DNA of 64,000 nucleotides. Origin: Fistularia commersonii. Its lineage: Eukaryota; Chordata; Actinopteri; Syngnathiformes; Fistulariidae. Numbering within the stretch: the stretch's first letter is position 1; each line of letters begins with the position of its first letter. The translations under genes and the position numbers were made by a program. Below are positions 58,565-64,000 of the stretch, one piece after another. The notes under the pieces are model-generated. The model ran no database searches and was not told where the DNA came from. It worked only from the letters and a program-made list of their open reading frames with translations. The DNA lies in contig JBBMNZ010000068.1 in NCBI GenBank assembly GCA_037954325.1, forward strand, positions 415,998 to 479,997, given 5' to 3'.

Positions 58565-61500
58565 ACATATTTTGTGCAAAATCATGTCCTAAACAACATA
58601 TTTCAACAGCAGAAACCAGTTTGGTGAAATTCATTAGTTATTTCCACTCCTAATCAAAAACACTTAAATTCGGTGAGATAAGCACTTTTTGAACAAATGG
58701 CTATATCTTTTGAACTTGTAGCAGGATTAAACTGAATTTGACATTAATTGTGCAGAATCATTTTCTATAAAACATATTTCAACGGCAGTAACCAGCTTGA
58801 TGAAATCCATTAGTTATTTCCACTCCTAATCAAAAACGCTTCAACTCGGTGAGGGAAGCACTTTTTGAACGAATGGCTATATCTTTTGAACTTGTAGCTG
58901 GATTACTCTGAATTTGACATATATGGTGCAGAATCATATACTAAACAACATATTTGAAAAGCAGAAACCAGCTCGTTGAAATTCATTAGTTATTTCCACT
59001 CTTAATCAAAAACGCTTCAACACAATTAGGTAATCACTTTTTGAACGAATGGCTATATCTTTTGAACATGTGTTGTGATTACACTGAATTTGACATATAT
59101 TGTGCAGAATCATGTTCTAAACAACATATATAGCCATCAGAAACCAGCTTGATGAAATTCATGAGTTATTTCCACTCCAACTCAAAAACGCTTCAACTCG
59201 GTGAGATAAGCACTTTTTGACCTTATGGCTATATCTTTTGAACTTGTAGCTGGATTACACTGAATTTGACATTAATTGTGCAAAATCATGTCCTAAACAA
59301 CAAATTTCAACAGTAGAAACCAGCTTGATGAAATTCATTAGTCATTACCACTCAAAATCAAAAACGCTTCAACTCAGTGAGATAAGCACTTTTTGACCTT
59401 ATGGCTAAATCTTTTGAATTTATAGCTGGATTACACTGAAGTTGACATATATTGTGCAGAATCATGTCCTATACAACATCTATCAACAGCAGAAAAAGGC
59501 TTGGTGAAATTTAATAGTTATTTCCTCTCTTAATCAAAAACGCTTCAACTCGGTGAGATAAGCACTTTTTGACCTTATGGCTATATCTTTTGAACCTGTG
59601 ATGGGATTACACTGAATTTGACATATATTGTGCAGAATCATGTCCTAAACAACATATATAAACAGCAGAAACCAGCATGATGAAATTAATTAGTTATTTC
59701 CACTCCAACTCAAAAACGATTTAACTCGATAAGATAAGTACTTTTTGACCTTAAGGCTATATCTTTTGATCTTGTGATGGGATTACACTGAATTTGACAT
59801 ATATTGTGCAGAATCATGTCCTAAACAACATATTTCAACAGCAGAAACCAGCTTGATGAAATTCATTAGTCATTTCCACTAAATCTCAAAAACGCTTCAA
59901 CTCAGTGAGAAAAAGAACTTTTTGACCTTATGGCTATATCTTTTGAACTTATAGCTGGATTACACTGAATTTGACATACATTGTGAAGAATCATGTCCCA
60001 AACAACATATATCAATAGCAAAAACCAGCATTTTGAAATTCATCAGTTATTTCCACTACAACTCAAAAACGCTTCAACTCGGTGATATAAGCAGTTTTTG
60101 CACGAATGGCTATATTTTTTGATCTTGTCGGAGGATTAAACTGAATTTGACATATTTTGTGCAAAATCATGTCCTAAACAACATATTTCAAAAGCAGAAA
60201 CCAGTTTGGTGAAATTCATTAGTTATTTCCACTCCTAATCAAAAACACTTAAATTCGGTGAGATAAGCACTTTTTGAACAAATGGCTATATCTTTTGAAC
60301 TTGTAGCAGGATTAAACTGAATTTGACATTAATTGTGCAGAATCATTTTCTATAAAACATATTTCAACGGCAGTAACCAGCTTGATGAAATCCATTAGTT
60401 ATTTCCACTCCTAATCAAAAACGCTTCAACTCGGTGAGGGAAGCACTTTTTGAACGAATGGCTATATCTTTTGAACTTGTAGCTGGATTACTCTGAATTT
60501 GACATATATTGTGCAGAATCATGTACTAAACAACATATTTGAAAAGCAGAAACCAGCTCGTTGAAATTCATTAGTTATTTCCACTCTTAATCAAAAACGC
60601 TTCAACACAATTAGGTAATCACTTTTTGAACGAATGGCTATATCTTTTGAACATGTGTTGTGATTACACTGAATTTGACATATATTGTGCAGAATCATGT
60701 TCTAAACAACATATATCACCATCAGAAACCAGCTTGATGAAATTCATGAGTTATTTCCACTCCAACTCAAAAACGATTTAACTCGGTGAGATAAGCACTT
60801 TTTGACCTTATGGCTATATCTTTTGAACTTGTAGCTGGATTACACTGAATTTGACATTAATTGTGCAGAATCATGTCCTAAACAACAAATTTCAACAGTA
60901 GAAACCAGCTTGATGAAATTCATTAGTCATTACCACTCAAAATCAAAAACGCTTCAACTCAGTGAGATAAGCACTTTTTGACCTTATGGCTAAATCTTTT
61001 GAATTTATAGCTGGATTACACTGAAGTTGACATATATTGTGCAGAATCATGTCCTATACAACATCTATCAACAGCAGAAAAAGGCTTGGTGAAATTTAAT
61101 AGTTATTTCCTCTCTTAATCAAAAACGCTTCAACTCGGTGAGATAAGCACTTTTTGACCTTATGGCTATATCTTTTGAACCTGTGATGGGATTACACTGA
61201 ATTTGACATATATTGTGCAGAATCATGTCCTAAACAACATATATAAACAGCAGAAACCAGCATGATGAAATTAATTAGTTATTTCCACTCCAACTCAAAA
61301 ATGATTTAACTCGATAAGATAAGTACTTTTTGACCTTAAGGCTATATCTTTTGAACTTGTGATGGGATTACACTGAATTTGACATATATTGTGCAGAATC
61401 ATGTCCTAAACAACATATTTCAACAGCAGAAACCAGCTTGATGAAATTCATTAGTCATTTCCACTAAATCTCAAAAACGCTTCAACTCAGTGAGATAAGA

Positions 61501-61850
61501 ACTTTTTGACCTTATGGCTATATCTTTTGAACTTATAGCTGGATTACACTGAATTTGACATACATTGTGAAGAATCATGTCCCAAACAACATATATCAAT
61601 AGCAAAAACCAGCATTTTGAAATTCATCAGTTATTTCCACTACAACTCAAAAACGCTTCAACTCGGTGATATAAACAGTTTTTGCACGAATGGCTATATT
61701 TTTTGATCTTGTCGGAGGATTAAACTGAATTTGACATATTTTGTGCAAAATCATGTCCTAAACATAATATTTCAACAGCAGAAACCAGTTTGGTGAAATT
61801 CATTAGTTATTTCCACTCCTAATCAAAAACACTTAAATTCGGTGAGATAA
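58565..61850. repeat. 9-monomer higher-order repeat (1,585 bp), two copies and a partial third
   Basis: Landmarks recur at 58,620, 60,205 and 61,789 (TTTGGTGAAATTC; offsets 1,585 and 1,584), at 58,721 and 60,306 (GCAGGATTAAAC), and at 60,026 and 61,610 (CAGCATTTTGAAATTC). 1,585 is nine 176-bp monomers. The two copies differ at only scattered sites, while the nine monomers within a copy differ clearly from one another, the definition of a higher-order repeat. The third copy switches at about 61,840-61,862 into the 7,833-offset block. Confidence 0.9.
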
Positions 61851-64000
61851 GCACTTTTTGAACGAATGGCTATATCTTTTGAACTTGTAGCTGGATTACC
61901 CTGAATTTGACATATTTTGTGCAGAATCATGTCCGATACAACATATTTCAACAGCAGAAACCAGCTTGATGAAATTCATTAGTTATTTCCAATCCAACTC
62001 AAAAATGATTTAACTCGGTAAGATAAGCACTTTTTGAACTTAAGGCTATATCTTTTTATCTTGACGCTGGATTGCACTGAATTTGACATATTTTGTGTAG
62101 AATCATGTCCTAAACAACATATTTCTACAGCAGAAAACAGCTTGATGAAATTCATTAGTTATTTCCACTCCTAATCAAATACGCTTCAAGTCGGTGAGAT
62201 ATAGACTTTTTGAACGAATGGCTATATCTTTTGAACTTGTAGCTGGATTACACTGAATTTGACATATATTGTGCAAAATCATGTCCTAAAGTAAATATTT
62301 CAACAGCAGAAACCAGCTTGATGAAATTCTTTAGTCATTTCCACTAAAAATCAAAAACGCTTCAACTCAGTGAGATAAGCACTTTTTGATCTTATGGCTA
62401 TATCTTTTGAATTTATAGCTGGATTACACTGAATTTGACATATATTGTGCAAAATCATGTCCTAAACAACACATATCAACAGCAAAAACCAGCATATTGT
62501 AATTCATTAGTAATTTCCACCCCAACTCAAAAACGCTTCAACTCGGTGAGATAAGCAGTTTTTGAACGAATGGCTATATCTTTTGATCATGTCGCTGGAT
62601 TACACTGAATTTGACATATATTGTACAGAATCATGTCCTATACAACATCTATCAACAGCAGAAAAAGGCTTGTTGAAATTCAATAGTTATTTCCTCTCTT
62701 AATCAAAAACGCTTCAACTCGATGAGATAAGCAGTTTTTGAACGAATGGCTATATCTTTTGAACATGTGATGGGATCACACTGAATTTGACATATATTGT
62801 TCAGAATCATGTCCTAAACAACATATATTAACAGCAGAAACCAGCTTGATGGAATTCATTAGTTATTTCCACTCCAAATCAAAAACGCTTCAACTCCGTG
62901 AGATAAGCACTTTTTGCACGGATGGCTATATCTTTTGATCTTGTCGCTGGATTACACTGAATTTGACATATTTTTTGCAGAATCATGTCCTAAACAACAT
63001 ATTTCAACAACAGAAACCAGATTAATGAAATTCATTAGTTATTTCCACTCCTGACCAAAAACGCTTCAACTCGGTGAGATAAGCACTTTTTTAACGAATG
63101 GCTATATCTTTTGAAAATGTACCTGGATTGCACTGAATTTTACATAAATTGTACAAAATCTTGTCCTAAACAACATATTTCAACCCGATAAGATAAACAC
63201 TTTTTGAACGAATGGCTATATCTTTTGATTTTGTCGCTGAATTACACTGAATTTGACATATTTTGTGCAGAATATTGTCCTAAACAACAGATTTCAACAG
63301 CAGAAACCAGAATGACGAAATCCATTAGTTATTTCCACTCCTGATCAAAAATGCTTCAATTCGGTGAGAAAAGCAGTTTTTGACCTTATGGATACATCTT
63401 TTGAACTTGTGGCTGGATTAACATGAATTTGACATATATTGTGCAGAATCATGTTCTAAACAACATATTTCAAGAGTAGAAACCGACTTGATGAAATCCA
63501 TTAGTTATTTCCACTCCTAATCAAAAACGCTTCAACTCGGTGAGATAAGCAGTTTTTGCACGAATGGCTATATCTTTTAAACTTGTCGCTGGATTACACT
63601 GAATTTGACATATTGTGTTCAAAATCATGTTCTAAACAACATAATTCAACGGCAAAAACCAGCTTAATGAAATCCATTAGTTATTTCCACTCCTAATCAA
63701 AAACGCTTCAACTAGGTGAGAGAAGCACTTTTTGAACAAATGGCTATATCTTTTGAACTTGTACCTGGATGACACTGAATTTGACATATATTGTGCAGAA
63801 TCATGTCCTAAACAACATATATCAACAGCAGAAACCAGCATGATGAAATTCATTAGTTATTTCCACTCCAACTCAAAAAAGATTTAACCTCGGGAAGATA
63901 AGCACTTTTTAACCTTATGGCTATATATTTTGAACTTGTAGCTGGGTTATACTGAATTTGACATATATTGTGCAGAATCATGTCCTAAACAACATATTTC
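61840..64000. repeat. Second copy of the 7,833-offset satellite block, cut by the window end
   Basis: Partner of 54,007-56,167; still matching at the last base. Confidence 0.88.

Larger units (their letters stand above)
38884..64000. repeat. Satellite array segment, subtype C with higher-order repeats, to window end
   Basis: About 143 monomer equivalents of the same 176-bp family, continuous to the last base. Monomer variants occur in recognisable orders that recur at kilobase distances, unlike the less ordered part before 37.7 kb. The four-residue site after GCACTTTTTGA varies among AACGAATGG, ACCTTATGG and TGCACGAATGG types. No gene or other insertion is seen. The array continues beyond the window. 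Confidence 0.95.

Noticed and set aside
14281..64000. tRNA, rRNA or other structured RNA genes within the array
   Set aside because: No cloverleaf boxes or rRNA-like segments were seen; the sequence is fully accounted for by monomers and the three insertions.

Overview
The window looks like teleost fish DNA from a gene-poor, probably pericentromeric or otherwise heterochromatic region. The evidence is the mix of fish-typical retroelements (Rex1/CR1-, RTE-, L2- and L1-like LINEs, a chromodomain Ty3/Gypsy element, a Copia remnant, a gamma-type retroviral env remnant) beside a very large AT-rich tandem satellite. The species cannot be named from the sequence alone. No host protein-coding gene, tRNA, rRNA or CRISPR array could be supported. 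Every long reading frame is either a decayed transposable-element gene or a by-product of a tandem repeat.

Layout of the left part. 1-943: Copia-type gag/protease remnant (minus strand) with an internal deletion. 937-2371: 3' half of a retroviral env, broken by one frameshift, then a possible long-terminal-repeat region to about 2,933. 2,934-4,406: Rex1/CR1-like LINE (minus) cut off inside its reverse transcriptase. 4,407-4,781: unassigned. 4,782-9,484: a complete but dead chromovirus with two 272-275 bp LTRs. 9,485-10,816: L1-like LINE fragment (minus). 10,817-11,084: unassigned. 11,085-14,277: an RTE-type LINE (plus) with its characteristic 3' end.

From 14,281 to the end, the DNA is one satellite family with a monomer of about 176 bp, roughly 39 kb in total or about 220 monomer equivalents. 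Three insertions interrupt it: a full-length-looking L1-like LINE (14,372-19,928, minus), a remarkably well-preserved L2-like LINE (22,154-25,818, minus) and a 1,177-bp solo LTR (37,707-38,883) flanked by a perfect 5-bp target duplication. The solo LTR carries a 48-bp GC-rich minisatellite.

The satellite changes from left to right. A divergent subtype A (to about 26.56 kb) passes through a transitional subtype B (about 26.57-27.7 kb) to subtype C (27.7 kb to the end). Subtype C shows higher-order organisation: a 9-monomer repeat of 1,585 bp, an 817-bp repeat of four full monomers plus one 114-bp short monomer, 352-bp dimers, and multi-kilobase copies at offsets of 4,981 and 7,833 bp. The decayed TE-rich left edge and increasingly homogenised right side fit an array edge, with the active core lying to the right of the window. 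All repeat comparisons were made by eye; there is no database support.
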